From: Epiperipatus broadwayi
Lineage: Eukaryota > Onychophora > Udeonychophora > Euonychophora > Peripatidae
Assembly (NCBI GenBank): GCA_028023455.1
Contig: JAQFVV010000207.1
Span: 1,753,243 to 1,817,242, forward strand
DNA: 64,000 nucleotides
Direction of reading: 5' to 3'
This document shows positions 1 through 13,060 of the stretch, piece after piece. Under the pieces are notes generated by a model. That model saw only the letters and a program-made list of their open reading frames with translations. It ran no database searches and was not told the DNA's origin. How positions within the stretch are numbered: position 1 is the stretch's first letter; every line of letters begins with the position of its first letter. The translations under genes were made by a program, and so were the position numbers.

Positions 1-3000
1 AACATAGTAAATACATTAAATTATTATTATCATATAATTTTTTACCATAAATGATACTTCAATGTACAGTCCGTCACACAATGTCCTCCAAGATTTCAGT
101 TTTACAAAATAATTTCACATTTACACTCAACAATTATTCTTTAAAATATTACGTGTTGTATAATTATAAAATAAACTTTATGCAATAAAATGTTAGATTA
201 ATATTTAGCTTTTTTTAAAAAAATGTAAATGTACCTTTCCTATCTTTAATAAATTAATAATTAATTAAATATTTATGTTAGTTAATAAATAAAACATATT
301 ACATAAAATCCAATGGTGTCTTCTTCCAGCTATAATTGTTCTTTTTCCTAGGCACAAATTTTCACTAAACATTACTTCCTTTTCCGGTACATCACGTGTT
401 TTTAAAATGTTTTTATAGAATAAATGAAAACGTTCTTTTTTTTAAAAAAAATAAAATAAAAGTCAAAGTTAGTTCCACCATAAAAATAAAATAATAATTA
501 AAATAGTTTATGAGATCCAGATTTATTTCTTTAAAGGAAAATTATTTTAAAGTTATTATTTTTAGTATTAGTTAATAGTTTATAAAGTTCTTATTTAATT
601 ATTTTTAATTGATTTGGATATCCACGTATATTTGATTTGCGCATTCCTTAACAGATATTTAGGTAAGATTACTTTTAGAGTCTTCTGTACGACCAGCGTT
701 CAGACTTTAATAATGTAATAATTTTTTACTTATAAGTATTTCTTTACCCATTAAATTTCCAATTTATTTGCCTTTTAAAACTGTCAGAATTTAGTCTTTT
801 ACACCATAAAGACTTAACAAGGCAAGCATTTATGTAATCATTATTATTTACCATCTTTACTAAGTTATATACTTAGATTTATAATTCACAAATACTTTCT
901 TCATAAAGAAGTATTTCTCATTCTTTTAAATATCTATTTTATAAAAATTAATTACCATTAGCTTTTAAATTTATACAAAGTCCAACGTATTACTTTTATG
1001 CATCTAATAACTCTCCTAGTTAATCCGGCGTCTGTTAAATTTTTAGTATAAAGTCTCCAATACATTTTATCCTTATACGATGTTCCCATGACTATTTGAT
1101 AATAAATTGAGCTTCAATAGAAAAACGATCAATAGGAAATTATAATAAATCAACACTGCATATTTGTCGATAAACTTTTATAAATTATTTTAAAAAAACT
1201 ACTCTCTTATAATTTTAAACAATTTTGAGAGCGTCTATAATTACTTAGCTATTTCTAATAGCACACTTTACTTTCAAGAATTTCAATCACTATCCCCTCC
1301 GAACAATTGAACCTTGGTTTTATACCCAACGAAACTTCCCATTTGATTGGTGAATTAAACAATCAACTTGCTAGCTTATTTACATATTTTACCAACAAGA
1401 TAGAATTAAAAATAAATAATGACTTATTTAATATTTATTATTTATCACATTATTAAATTCTCAAATCAATCTTTATTGTTTATTTAAATCCATTAAACAT
1501 TTTTTTAAAAATATACTTTCTTACTTAATTTCACTTTTAACTTTTATAAGATTATTTTTATAAATAAATTAAGTCTATTTTTATTTGTTATCTTTTTAAA
1601 CAGTATTTTTAAAATCAGATTTAATATTTCACATTAATTATTTTTACTTTTATCTCATGATAGCCAATATAATATTTATAAATTTTATAACAGAATTTTT
1701 AAAATAGTTTTGCAACTTTATTAAAAAAAAACTCCCAAGCATGTGTGTATGTGTCTAACTAACATCTGTTTACAACACTACTACAAACGCTTGTAATAAT
1801 CTAAAAATAAACTAACAATCTCATTTTTTAAAATAAATATTTTTAAAATAAATAATATATTATAACAATTTTTAAAATAATAATTCGATATTATTAAAAT
1901 CAAATATTAATCTTCTATTATGTATTACTAATAATTAAAATATTTATATTCATTTATTAAATATTAATATTTATCAACAATAAATATATGCATTTAATTT
2001 TAACTTGTCTTTTAAAACTTTAACTTTAAACAGCTATTTATTAAATTTATTAATGCAGTATTGGTCATGGCCAGTTTTCCCAACCATATACTATTATCAT
2101 TCCCATTGAAACGTCTCTCTCAAACATCAGCACAATTTTCACATATCAAATACTCATGAATTACTTTAATTACACTTTTTTTAAAAGATTATCATAAATA
2201 AATTAACATCATATAGCTAAATATATCTTAAATTTAAAATTTTTTAAATAGATTGATACAATAATTTATGGAGACCCATACAAAAGGGCACAATATATAT
2301 GACAAGATGTGAAAGATGTGCATTTAAAACACTATTACATTTAAAATCATTTGTATATAATGAGTGTGGGAAGCAAAATAATTCTTAAATAAATAATTGA
2401 CAATTATACAGTCAGATTTAAATAATTACAAAATTTGTTTGTAAAGGACATGCCACCATGGCAGAGAGCATTTCAGGTTTGCTAAATAAAGATATAAAAT
2501 GATGAAGAAGGCAGGGTGCTATTATAGATTACACCAAAATAAATGAGGTGGCTTTGCTATAAGAAATTCTGATATGTACAGGTAGATAAGAGAAATGTTG
2601 ACCCTCTAGCCAAAGCATGTCTCTGAATAATAATAAAATATTTTTGATGTGCTGGACTTCCCAAACACATATTAATGACAATGCCTGAAAATGGATCCCT
2701 TGGTATGAACTACACCTACTTTGAGGGAGAGTAAAATATTGGACTGGTCAGTTAAATTTCCGAAGGTCCTAAGAGATTTGTAACAAAGCAAGAATAACAA
2801 TGAATGAATGGTGGTAGCTATAAATACATAATGCCTTAGACATATATAGTAGATAATGTATCACTAACAAAATTAATAACTTAATTTCTAATTAAACTAT
2901 CTCCCTGCAATAATGGAAGGTCCCAGAAACCTTAGGTCTTTACTAAATGGATCATAATTTACAATACAAAAGGATGGCAAGAATTAAAACTAAAATATAA

Positions 3001-3900
3001 ATTGCTTTCCACACTTCCAAATATTTCATTTATTAATAAGTTATTAAATACCTCATCGTTGAAGATTGCAAAATAAATCAGTCTTTTAATTAACATAAAC
3101 AAACTGGGTATTAAATCTCAAATTCACTTCTGGTGAATTTTAAACATATATCATAATAAATTGTAAATCATAATTTTAATATTTTCTGACAAATAAAATA
3201 TATATATGAAATATATATACTGATAAAATTCTATGATAAATTTTACTTAATTGATTCACTAAAATTATTTATTCTTTCAGAAATAATTACAGGACTATTT
3301 TAAATTGGAGGTAATAGTAAGATACTTTTAAAAGAATTTCAATCATTCAAATAAATTTATATATGATGTACAAAACTAAATGAGCTTTCTATTAATTAAT
3401 TTACGGGAAGTAAGTCTCTTGTAATGATTTTTAAGTTAAAGAAAAAAATAACAGGGGAAGGATTTAAAGTTAATAGCTCATTGAATTTGGTATTTGGCAA
3501 TTTCAGTAAGTCAAATAATCTAAACAATCTGCCAAAAATTAATTTAATTTGCCACATCAAAATAATGTAAGATTTTATAAGAATTGATATTTTAAATTGA
3601 ATAAATTTAAAAGACGCATTTTAAACCAAGCCGTATAAACATTACACAGATATAAAATATAAATTAATATAGATTTTGAAAACAAGTAAAATAAAATCAA
3701 TGGCTTGCGGTGAATTGGACGTTACCTCAGAATCAATCAGTTAATACAGACAGTTAATACAGTCAGATTATTTGCAGGCTTCCTTGACACAGACAGTCTC
3801 TGGCTAGATGTTTAAGCACTGGAAAGGCATGGATGAGTTGGTGGAACAGACCTCTGAGAAGCAAATGACCGATCTTTTCACCCTGTCATTTCTTTAGGCA
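1..3900. other. AT-rich DNA without a recognisable gene
   Basis: Very AT-rich sequence with frequent stops in all frames. I see no long reading frame, no retroelement protein motif and no tRNA-like fold. The segment from about 2250 to 3000 is somewhat less AT-biased and could be a worn-out repeat, but I cannot name it. Confidence 0.6.
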
Positions 3901-4400
3901 NNNNNNNNNNNNNNNNNNNNNNNNNNNNNNNNNNNNNNNNNNNNNNNNNNNNNNNNNNNNNNNNNNNNNNNNNNNNNNNNNNNNNNNNNNNNNNNNNNNN
4001 NNNNNNNNNNNNNNNNNNNNNNNNNNNNNNNNNNNNNNNNNNNNNNNNNNNNNNNNNNNNNNNNNNNNNNNNNNNNNNNNNNNNNNNNNNNNNNNNNNNN
4101 NNNNNNNNNNNNNNNNNNNNNNNNNNNNNNNNNNNNNNNNNNNNNNNNNNNNNNNNNNNNNNNNNNNNNNNNNNNNNNNNNNNNNNNNNNNNNNNNNNNN
4201 NNNNNNNNNNNNNNNNNNNNNNNNNNNNNNNNNNNNNNNNNNNNNNNNNNNNNNNNNNNNNNNNNNNNNNNNNNNNNNNNNNNNNNNNNNNNNNNNNNNN
4301 NNNNNNNNNNNNNNNNNNNNNNNNNNNNNNNNNNNNNNNNNNNNNNNNNNNNNNNNNNNNNNNNNNNNNNNNNNNNNNNNNNNNNNNNNNNNNNNNNNNN
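3901..4400. other. Assembly gap (500 N)
   Basis: Exactly 500 undetermined bases. The round number suggests a scaffolding placeholder rather than a measured length. The apparent minus-strand reading frame over it is an artefact of the N run. Confidence 0.98.
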
Positions 4401-4626
4401 CTAATTCAAATAATGCTGAAACACTAAAAATATCCTGACTATCATCAATGCTTTGGCCACATAGTATCATTAATGAATTTATCAACAATAAAGGATATAT
4501 CTTTTGTACTAAGAAGGATCATCATCATCTAGATTCCCATAATACTAAACATAAATCCCTACTCCATATAACTGCTATATATTACCAAATTCCAAAAATA
4601 TTTCTACAATATATAAATAAATGATT

Positions 4627-4631
4627 ATATA

Positions 4632-4719
<88 letters not shown>
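4627..4719. repeat. (TA)n microsatellite
   Basis: About 90 bases of almost pure TA dinucleotide, directly abutting the palindrome that follows. Similar TA tracts lie at the edges of several mobile elements in this window. Confidence 0.95.
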
Positions 4720-4723
<4 letters not shown>

Positions 4724-4869
4724 CAAAACAATACAATAATTAATACAGTAACAATATTTTAAACAAATATATACCAATTTAATAGATAGTTGAAAGTACT
4801 TCTATTAAATTGGTATATATTTGTTTAAAATATTGTTACTGTATTAATTATTGTATTGTTTTGAATAAT
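4718..4869. repeat. Perfect 69-bp-arm inverted repeat (hairpin)
   Basis: Bases 4718-4786 are the exact reverse complement of 4801-4869, separated by a 14-base loop. A perfect palindrome this long with a short loop is either a very recent fold-back event or a sequencing/assembly hairpin artefact. It contains no protein motif and is flanked by TA repeats on both sides. Confidence 0.93.
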
Positions 4870-4927
4870 TATATATATTTTATTATAATTGGAATACAGA
4901 CATTGATTAATATATATATATATATAT

Positions 4928-7535
4928 TGTACCAGTTGGAAAATCCACCACCTAAACTGCAAGTCAGATCCAAACTCAGCTTTTCCAAACTGAATTCAAA
5001 CCCAACTCAACAGCTCAGATTAGTGGAAATCTAAATCGACAGCACAGTGCTATGCACCAAGAAACTAGATCAATGGTTGGTGAGGATCAGAGACCCCTGA
5101 ACTGACATTAATATCTGATAATAAACTGACTAAAATAATTTTAAATCGAATCATATGTATATGTTCGGATTGCCAACACAGACAGCGAGTATTAACATTA
5201 AAATAATCATAAAAGAATTAAGAACTAAGAAACCAAGTGTGTTTAGAAAATATTTAATAATAATAATTTGTTTTGTTTGAATTTTAAATGAAGATTAAAT
5301 TAATTAATTCTAGTCCTTAAACAAAGTTTATAATTATAATACGAGTGGCGGTCCTTATTATATGCCAATGAATATTACGCAATATTTGAAAGTCTATGTC
5401 TATGCTCCCAACAAGAAATAAAAGGCAGATAAAGGTATTCATTAGTAAAGGGAATTATTACTCTAATTTTATACGAAAGAATGTGATATTTATTTTCACA
5501 TTCGCAAATCCATTCATGAAGAGTAAGATATGTATTTTAGGGCATAACTTTAATCTTTATTGAAAAACTTATTTAATTAAATATAACTGATAATTTGTTT
5601 GACTTTAATTGAAATCACTTCATCACAAATTATGAGCATCAGAGCAGGCTTTATTGGAACAGAGAGGTAATGGTGCTGACGAATTATGAGCTATAAAATG
5701 AAATTGAAAGATAATAGCTAGTCGATAATCGAAGTCCTATGGCGGCTTGTGTCTGACAAGTCTTATGCCCTTTGACTAATATGAACAGGAGAGGAAGTGC
5801 TTTCTTCCTCGATAATTTAAAAAAACAGAAATATGATCACCGACCAGCCTAACGGAGTGGAAGATTGCCCTATGTCAGCAATGTTTGAAGATGATGACTT
5901 GATAGTCATCGTTTGAATACTAAAACCCATATAGAATGCTCTACGTGATGACTTGATCAATTAATTAAAGTCAAATGAGCTATTAACAAAAACTATTTTA
6001 AAGTATTTGTAAATCATATTAATTATGCCCCAATCATCATGCCCTTCCTGAATCTTAATAGAAAATAACAAAGTTGAATTAGAATATATTTATTTGATTC
6101 CTTTATCGTCCCTTTGCAAAAAACATTTTAAGATTATATTTGAATAATAAATAAATATTACTGAAATGAGAAAATAGTGGTGGCATAGATTACAAACGGA
6201 GCTAATAATTTATTATTAGCCAATGATAAAAATAGTAAACATGTAATAATTTCTTTCAACTTGATGATTGATAGAACTTATAAATTTAGTTCTAATGGGC
6301 AAGAACTACTATTAGAATTAATATTATATTTTCTACATAACGCAAATAGAACAAAGAAGCTCATCAAGTCGAAAGATTATTGGCATATAATAAAAGTAAC
6401 TACATTAATAAATTACGCAAATATAATATAATAAATGAACCACCAAGTAAGAAAAGAAAAAGTTAAAGACTAGAAGTTGAGAGAATTACGATATAATAGC
6501 ATAAATAAAAGTAAGTTTACACAGAGATTATGACATTTATAGAATGAAAAGAGCTCCTAAAGGGAGTGTAAAGTAAAGGTCGGAACTGGCCAGAAAGTTT
6601 AAGGTTCATTATGGAAATATATTACCCATTTCTTTCGGGCTGGATCCTTAAGTTACACGTCCAAGTTGGTAAAAAACATAGGCATGTATTTAGTCGATTA
6701 CTGGAACAGCATTTTGTGGCTTTTCATAATTTTAGCAGCATGATTGGTCTGAAAAAAATTCAGCATCTTCATTGAAGATTTTTAGGGGACTTCAGGAACA
6801 AATAGCCAGATTCCTGATGTTTTAGCTCTTCACCATGATCGAAACACTATTTAATTTTATAATTTAAAAATACACAGAGTTGACTGCACTTCTCTACAAC
6901 AAAGATGGCTTTTCCAAACTTTTGAGAACTATAAATACTGTCCTCTGATGCCTTCAGGCTAGTGCTTCTTTCATTATCAATGTTTTTAGATACATTTTTT
7001 CGATAAGGTTTTCAAACTCATTAACTTGAATTCATTTTCTAATTAGAAAATGAATTCTTAAAATCAGAAAATGATTTTAATTAGGAAATCCTTATCTTTT
7101 TTTCTAATTAATAAAACTTTAACTGTTGTTTTTGCAAAGGGAAAATCTGAAAGCTTATCGAAAGAATGTAGCTTTTAATCAATAAAACTTTAGCAAATTA
7201 TTTAAAAATAAAATCAAACATTCCCGACACAATGAAACTTTCGAACAATTATATATATTTAAAATTTACAAATATATACGCACAATCCATGCAGTTATAA
7301 TATATAAATTCATGAATAATTCTATCATGAATTTTAATAGAATTGATCAATTTAAATCTGAAACTAATTAATTTTAATATGCATTTATGAAATAAGTTAT
7401 TCTTTATGGAAATTAGCATGGATTGAACTTATAAAGCCCCATTGCATCGGAAATTTAATGTTAGTACTAGGGTTTGAAGTGGGCTTATGGCTAGATGTCA
7501 TGAAGCTAGGATTGAACTCAGATCCGACTGCTTCA
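4928..7535 (-). repeat. 3' LTR of the gag-only element
   Basis: Direct repeat of 10431-13060, beginning TGTACCAGT on the plus strand and ending GCTTCA. On the element's own strand it starts TGAAGC. The two copies align through almost their whole length with scattered substitutions and small indels; the right copy has a short insertion near 12500. No protein is encoded. Confidence 0.88.
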
Positions 7536-7549
7536 TTTTATTTCACTTC
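7536..7549 (-). promoter_or_regulatory. Polypurine-tract candidate
   Basis: On the minus strand GAAGTGAAATAAAA lies immediately before the 3' LTR start TGAAGC. This is the position where plus-strand DNA synthesis is primed in LTR elements. It is not a pure purine run, so it is degraded or weak. Confidence 0.5.
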
Positions 7550-7808
7550 AAAAAAATACAATGAAAAAAAATCTCTTTACTTATATGTGATACAGTTGCA
7601 TAAGTGTACTTGACTAGTTGGTTGATTCTGGGAGAACAGCATGAGCATGAATAATATCATCTGTACAAACTGCAAAATTATACATGTCTCATTGCGATAA
7701 TTTTTTTTAATATCTAGCTTATGATAAGGTCCGTTAATCAAGTCTCATTTTCTTTATGGTCGTGTCAGTCGGTCCTCTGTATATATATCTGTCATTTAAT
7801 GGTTTGTC

Positions 7809-8906
7809 CTATTGTTTCCCTGGATCAGGTGGCACATATAGTTTTAACTTTTGATAATGGTCATAGTCTTGGTCTTTTCTGGTTGGTGTCAAGTTTCCAT
7901 AGTCTATTGCAGTCAAAAAGTCTATGGTCTTTTCTATTGACACAGGGCACATCCCAATGATGATTCTTTGGATCCATGGGGGTAAATGATGTCTGATCAT
8001 CCGGATGATGTGTTGGTCCTCGTATTTGAAGGCTGTGAGGGATTTGAATGTGGTCACTTGCTGAATGAATTAGGCTGCGTATCTTTGCCTGTAGTTTTCT
8101 TGATACTTCTGTGTGTTCAGTCTATGCAAAATACCCTCCTGCCTTTCCTCACTCCAATATTTTTTCAAAATGGCATTTTCATATCCTTGGATGGTGGTAG
8201 GTGGTCTTTTTAATAGCTTCCACCATGCCTTGGCAGCTTCTCTTAAGAAGTGGCCGGCTATGATAACTTTTTCTTTTACTGCTACAGAGTGCAGACAGAA
8301 AAATTGTTTAATGCTGTCTAGATGATCTATGGGCTTTTCTCCTGGGTTACCCTTAAAAATTTGAATTTCTACAGAAGATATAAGGGATGGTCTCTGCAAG
8401 TTCCTTAGACTCATTTCGGGGTTTATTGTCTGTTCCATTTCTAATTTTTGTTCTATTTTACTAATTGTCTGAGCATCTTTTTCTTTGTCTGTATTTAAAT
8501 CAGTTTCTGCAACCATTTCTTGGTTTGACTCATATTCTCCACTGTCATCTTCTTTGCTGTCCACAACTTTTTTTGGTGTGGTCTGATCATCATCTCCTCT
8601 TGGAGCTTTGTAAGTGTCCATTGATTGAGGATGCTTTGCAATCTCTGGGTTTGTTTGGGTCCCTCGTGTTTCCTCAAGCTTTAAAATCCTTTCCATCATC
8701 ATCATCATTAGCTTCCTGTCTTCTCTCATTTCTCTGAGGATCATATAAAAAGTCTCTCAATCGTCATGATCATCTTTAGCCATCTTTCTTTGATGGTTGT
8801 GCTTTTTCCTATTGATCTGATTTTTAAAAGTGATCTCTCGTTCACTGGAGGTTGTTGAAGGTGCATCACTATCGTCAGTCAATCCTTTATCTAATTGTTC
8901 TTCCAT
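7809..8906 (-). pseudogene. gag: Gag of the gag-only element, two nonsense breaks
   Basis: Capsid-type structural protein that would package element RNA into cytoplasmic particles. A single minus-strand frame runs from an ATG at 8906-8904 (product beginning MEEQLDKG) to a stop at 7811-7809. It is interrupted by TGA at 8759-8757 and TAA at 8072-8070. The first third is acidic and Lys/Glu rich (low complexity, including a run of Met and Asp). The middle third carries the capsid-like core (VEIQIFKGNPGEKP, AAKAWWKLLKRPP, KYWSEERQEGIL), closely matching the Gag at 58.4 kb (IQIFRGEPQESP, AKDWWRSL, FWSEERQEYIL). The C-terminal part continues the similarity (TIDFLTAIDYG against MAEFLVSIDYG). No CCHC zinc knuckle is visible. 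The broken frame implies the copy is dead. Confidence 0.85.
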
Positions 8907-9689
8907 CTTTGAAAGTGAATAAATAATATAATAAACAATGTGAATCAAACTTATGGCACTCTCTGTATACTTAAATAATAATTTTTTTCTTCAGTACATT
9001 TAATTAGGTCTCTGACTACTGGTCCCATTGTCCCAATCTTCACTAGCTGCTGCATATTATTTCCCCAATCTATGTAATCTGCCTTTTTTTAGCTTAGTTT
9101 TAGTTTGCCTACGTTTTCTTGGTTAGCTCTTTCTATTAATTTTTTGAATGAGATATGTATTTTATTTAGAAAAAACTATTAAAGATAAGAAACAAGCATT
9201 ACTCACTTTCACTCTGTTCAACTGTTCTCCCATATCTGCAAAAACTATACAGATAGATGATTAGTGATATACAAATATTTATACATATATATATTAGCAG
9301 GTATTACAAGTAATTCTCTGTATATGACACATTTGGTTTTTATTATTTAGAGAACTGACCCACTACTGTGCTGACAATCAAATTTGCTGACAAATTTATT
9401 TATATGGGCGCCAGTGAGCAAAATGAGATCAATAGGGATACTCCAAACCACATATGATTGACTTAATTTTGATTGATAAATGATTTGATTGATGAATATT
9501 TTATTATTTATGGACAACTGACACGTTCCTAACCTGAGTTTAAATATAGGAGTTCAAATATTATTTTCACTAAGCATGAGGCTTTCACACACACAAAAAA
9601 ATGTCAAAATTAATATTACACAAGAACTTTTATTTGTTGATATCATTTTTAATCTTGCTAGCATGAAAGCGTGTAAACCATTTAAGCAT

Positions 9690-9860
9690 TTTTCCAACTG
9701 CATCTGGCTGCTTGGTATACACAAAAGGTCTTCACCTGCTTTGAGGTTACTCTAGAAATTATTGTCATTAAAGCGTAATGTCACACTGCATCAGACTGCT
9801 TGACAGATAATTCCCAGTTTGAAGGTCTTCGCCTACTTTGAGGCTACTCAGAATATGGAG
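9690..9860. repeat. Imperfect 88-bp duplication in the element leader
   Basis: The motif ACTGCATC, followed by CTGCTTG and then AGGTCTTC(A/G)CCT...CTTTGAGG, occurs twice, starting near 9697 and 9785. The copies differ at several positions, so the duplication is old. It lies in the long untranslated interior between the 5' LTR and gag. Confidence 0.7.
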
Positions 9861-10398
9861 CGAACATTAAATATATGTGCTAGCAAGCAATACTTTGAAA
9901 TTTAAAACTTTTAACATGATATCATATTGGATATTTTTAATTATAAAACTGAGATACATATAATTAATTTTGACACAGACAAAATATTTCATTTATTTTA
10001 CCCCTTGCTTTGATCTGCTCTTACTACTTTTCTAACGATAATTTTCCTACTGTCATGAACGCGTATAAACAGACGTATAATATATATACAGATATAGTAC
10101 ACGTGTAATTAATTTATATTTATATTTAAATAATTATTCTAACTAACAAATCTTTTACTGATGAAAAAAATAATCTTGAAACATTTTTAAGTATAAGAAA
10201 AAATTACAAAATGACATTTTAATTTATTAAATCATTTCAGTTATGCGTTATAAATCGCATAACTTTTCTTCAAATATATATAACATTCTACAAAAATATC
10301 ACTTTCTACTGAAACATTGACTTTATCGAGATCTCAGTTGACTGAGTAACTAAGATCATAATTTGTGTCTACAGGGTGTGGTGTTTATTAAATCGAAG

Positions 10399-10418
10399 CC
10401 ACAACGGTTGGGCAGCCA
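10399..10418 (-). promoter_or_regulatory. Primer-binding-site-like sequence
   Basis: On the minus strand TGGCTGCCCAACCGTTGTGG sits 12 bases inside the 5' LTR end. It resembles the better preserved site of the 54-64 kb element (57140-57157), and both continue into CTTCGAT. It is a degenerate version of the tRNA-Lys type primer site TGGCGCCCAAC. Confidence 0.55.
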
Positions 10419-10430
10419 AAAACATAACCA

Positions 10431-13060
10431 TGTATCAGTCGAAAAACCCACCACCTAAACTGCAAGTCGGATCCAAACTCAGCTGAACCAAACTGAATTC
10501 AAACCCAACTCAACAGCTCAGATTAGTAGAAATCTAAATCGACGGCACAGTGCTATGCACCAAGAAACTAGCTCAACGGTTGGTGAGGATCAGAGACCCC
10601 TGAACTGACATTAATATCTGATAATAAACTGACTAAAATAATTTTAAATCGAATCATATGTATATGTTCGGGTTGCCAACACAGACAGTGAGTATTAACA
10701 TTAAAATAATCATAAAAAAATTAAAAACTAAGAAACCAAGTGTGTTTAGAAAATATTTAATAATAATAATTTGTTTTGTTTGAATTTTAAATGAAGATTA
10801 AATTAATTAATTCTAGTCCTTAAACAAAGTTTATAATTATAATAAGAGTGGCGGTCCTTATTATATGCCAATGAATATTACGCAATATTTGAAAGTCTAT
10901 GTCTATGCTCCCAACAAGAAATAAAAGGCAGATAAAGGTATTCATTAGTAAAGGAAATTATTACTCTAATTTTATACGAAAGAATGTGATATTTATTTTC
11001 ACATTCGCAAATCCATTCATGAAGAGCAAGATATGTATTTTAGGGCATAACTTTAATCTTTATTGGAAAACTTATTTAATTAAATATAACTGAGAATTTG
11101 TTCGACTTTAATTGAAATCACTTCATCACGAATTACGAGCATCAGAGCGGGCTTTACTGGAACAGAGAGGTAACGGTGCTGACGAATTATGAGCTATAAA
11201 ATGAAATTGAAAGATAATAGCTAGTCGATAATCGAAGTCCTATGGTGGCTTGTGTCTGACAAGTCTTATGCCCTTTGACTAATATGAACAGGAGAGGAAG
11301 TGCTTTCTTCCTCGATAATTTAAAATAACAGAAATATGATCACCGACCAGCCTAACGGAGCGGAAGATTGCCCTACGTCAGCAACGTTTGAAGATGATGA
11401 CTTGATAGTCATCGTTTGAATACTAAAACCTCATATAGAATGCTCTACATGATGACTTGATCAATTAATTAAAGTCAAATGAGCTTTTAACAAAAACTAT
11501 TTTAAAGTATTTGTAAATCATATTAATTATGCCTCAATCATCGTGCCCTTCCTGAATCTTAATAGAAAATAACAAAGTTGAATTAGAATATATTTATTTG
11601 ATTCCTTTATCAGCCCTTCACAAAAAAACATTTTAAGATTATATTTGAATAATAAATAAATATTAGTGAAATGAGAAAATAGTGGTGGCATAGATTACAA
11701 ATGGAGCTAATAATTTATTATTAGCCAATGATAAAAATAGTAAACATTTAATAATTTCTTTCGACTTGATGATTGATAGAACTTATAAATTTAGTTCTAA
11801 TGGGTGAGAACTACTATTAAAATTAATATTATATTTTCTATGTAAGACAAATAGAACAAAGGAGCTCATCTAGTCGAAAGATTATTGGCATATAATAAAA
11901 GTAACAACATTAATAAATTACACAAATATAATATAATAAATGAACCACCAAGTAAGAAAAGAGAAAGTTAAAGACTAGAAGTCGAGAGAATTACGATATA
12001 ATAGCATAAATAAAAGTAAGTTTACACAGAGATTATGACATTTATAGAATGAAAAGAGCTCTTAAAGGGAGTGTAAAGTAAAGTTCAGAACTGGCCAGAA
12101 AGTTTAAGGTTCATTATGGAAATATATTACCCATTTCTTTCGGGCTGGATCCTTAAGTTACACATCTGAGTTGGTAAAAAACGTAGGCATGCATTTAGTC
12201 GATTACTGGAACAGCATTTTAGTGGCTTTTCATAATTTTAGCAGCATGATTGGTCCGGAAAAGATTCGGCAGCTTCATTGAAGATTTTTAGGGGACTTCA
12301 GGAACAAATAGCCAGATTCCTGATGTTTTAGCCCTTCACCATGATCAAAACACTATTTAATTTTATAATTTAAAAATGCACAGAGTTGACTGCACTTCTC
12401 TACAACAAAGATGGCTTTTCCAAACTTTTCAGAGCTATAAATACTGTCCTCTGATGCCTTCAGGCTAGTGCTTCTTTCATTATCAATGTTTTTAGATTTA
12501 CTGGTTGTTTTTAGATACATTCCTTTGATAAGGCTTTCAAACTCATTAACTTGAATTCATTTTCTAATTAGAAAATGAATTCTTAAAATCAGAAAATGAT
12601 TTTAATTAGAAAATCCTTATCTTTTTTTTCTAATTAATAAAACTTTAACTGTTGTTTTTGGAAAGGAAAAATCTGAAAGCTTATCAAAAGAATGTAGCTT
12701 TTAATCAATAAAACTTTAGCAAATTATTTAAAATAAAATCAAACATTCCCGACACAATGAAACATTCGAACAATTATATATATTTAAAATTTACAAATAT
12801 ATACGCACAATCCACGCAGTTATAATATATAAATTCATAAATAATCTTATCATGAATTTTAATAGAATTGATTAATTTAAATCTGAAACTAATTAATTTT
12901 AATACGCATTTATGAAATAAGTTATTCTTTATGGAAATTAGCATGGATTGAACATATAAAGTCCCATTGCATCGGAAATTTAAGGTTAGTACTTGGGTTT
13001 GAAGTGGGCTTATGGCTAGATGTCATGAAGCTAGGATCAAACTCAAATTCGACTGCTTCA
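10431..13060 (-). repeat. 5' LTR of the gag-only element
   Basis: Begins TGTATCAGTC on the plus strand and ends GCTTCA directly before an (AT)n tract at 13061. On the element strand it runs TGAAGC...GATACA. It is about 2,630 bp, similar in length to the solo LTR at 39981-42614, with which it shares its 5' end (TGAARCAGT followed by a GAT...TTC...AATC pattern). Confidence 0.86.

Larger units (their letters stand above)
4928..13060 (-). mobile_element. Gag-only LTR retrotransposon with 2.6-kb LTRs
   Basis: Two direct repeats of about 2.6 kb (4928-7535 and 10431-13060), both TG...CA on either strand, flank a 2.9-kb interior. The interior carries a minus-strand gag relative and nothing resembling protease, reverse transcriptase or integrase. 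Reading the minus strand, the order is 5' LTR (10431-13060), a primer-site-like sequence (10399-10418), a long leader, gag (8906-7809), a purine-rich tract (7549-7536) and 3' LTR. The outer flanks are TA repeats on both sides, so the target duplication cannot be resolved. The Gag resembles that of the gypsy element at 54-64 kb, so this is probably a pol-less derivative of the same lineage, mobilised in trans. The LTR copies differ at many positions, so it is older than the 54-64 kb element. Confidence 0.85.

Noticed and set aside
2458-2502. Perfect Kozak context GCCACCATGG starting a 14-codon frame
   Set aside because: The frame ends after 14 codons, with no splice-site or coding evidence around it.
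3886-4488. 200-codon minus-strand reading frame
   Set aside because: Almost entirely N bases of the assembly gap.
4810-5034. 74-codon frame at the palindrome/LTR junction
   Set aside because: Spans the palindrome arm, a TA tract and the LTR start.
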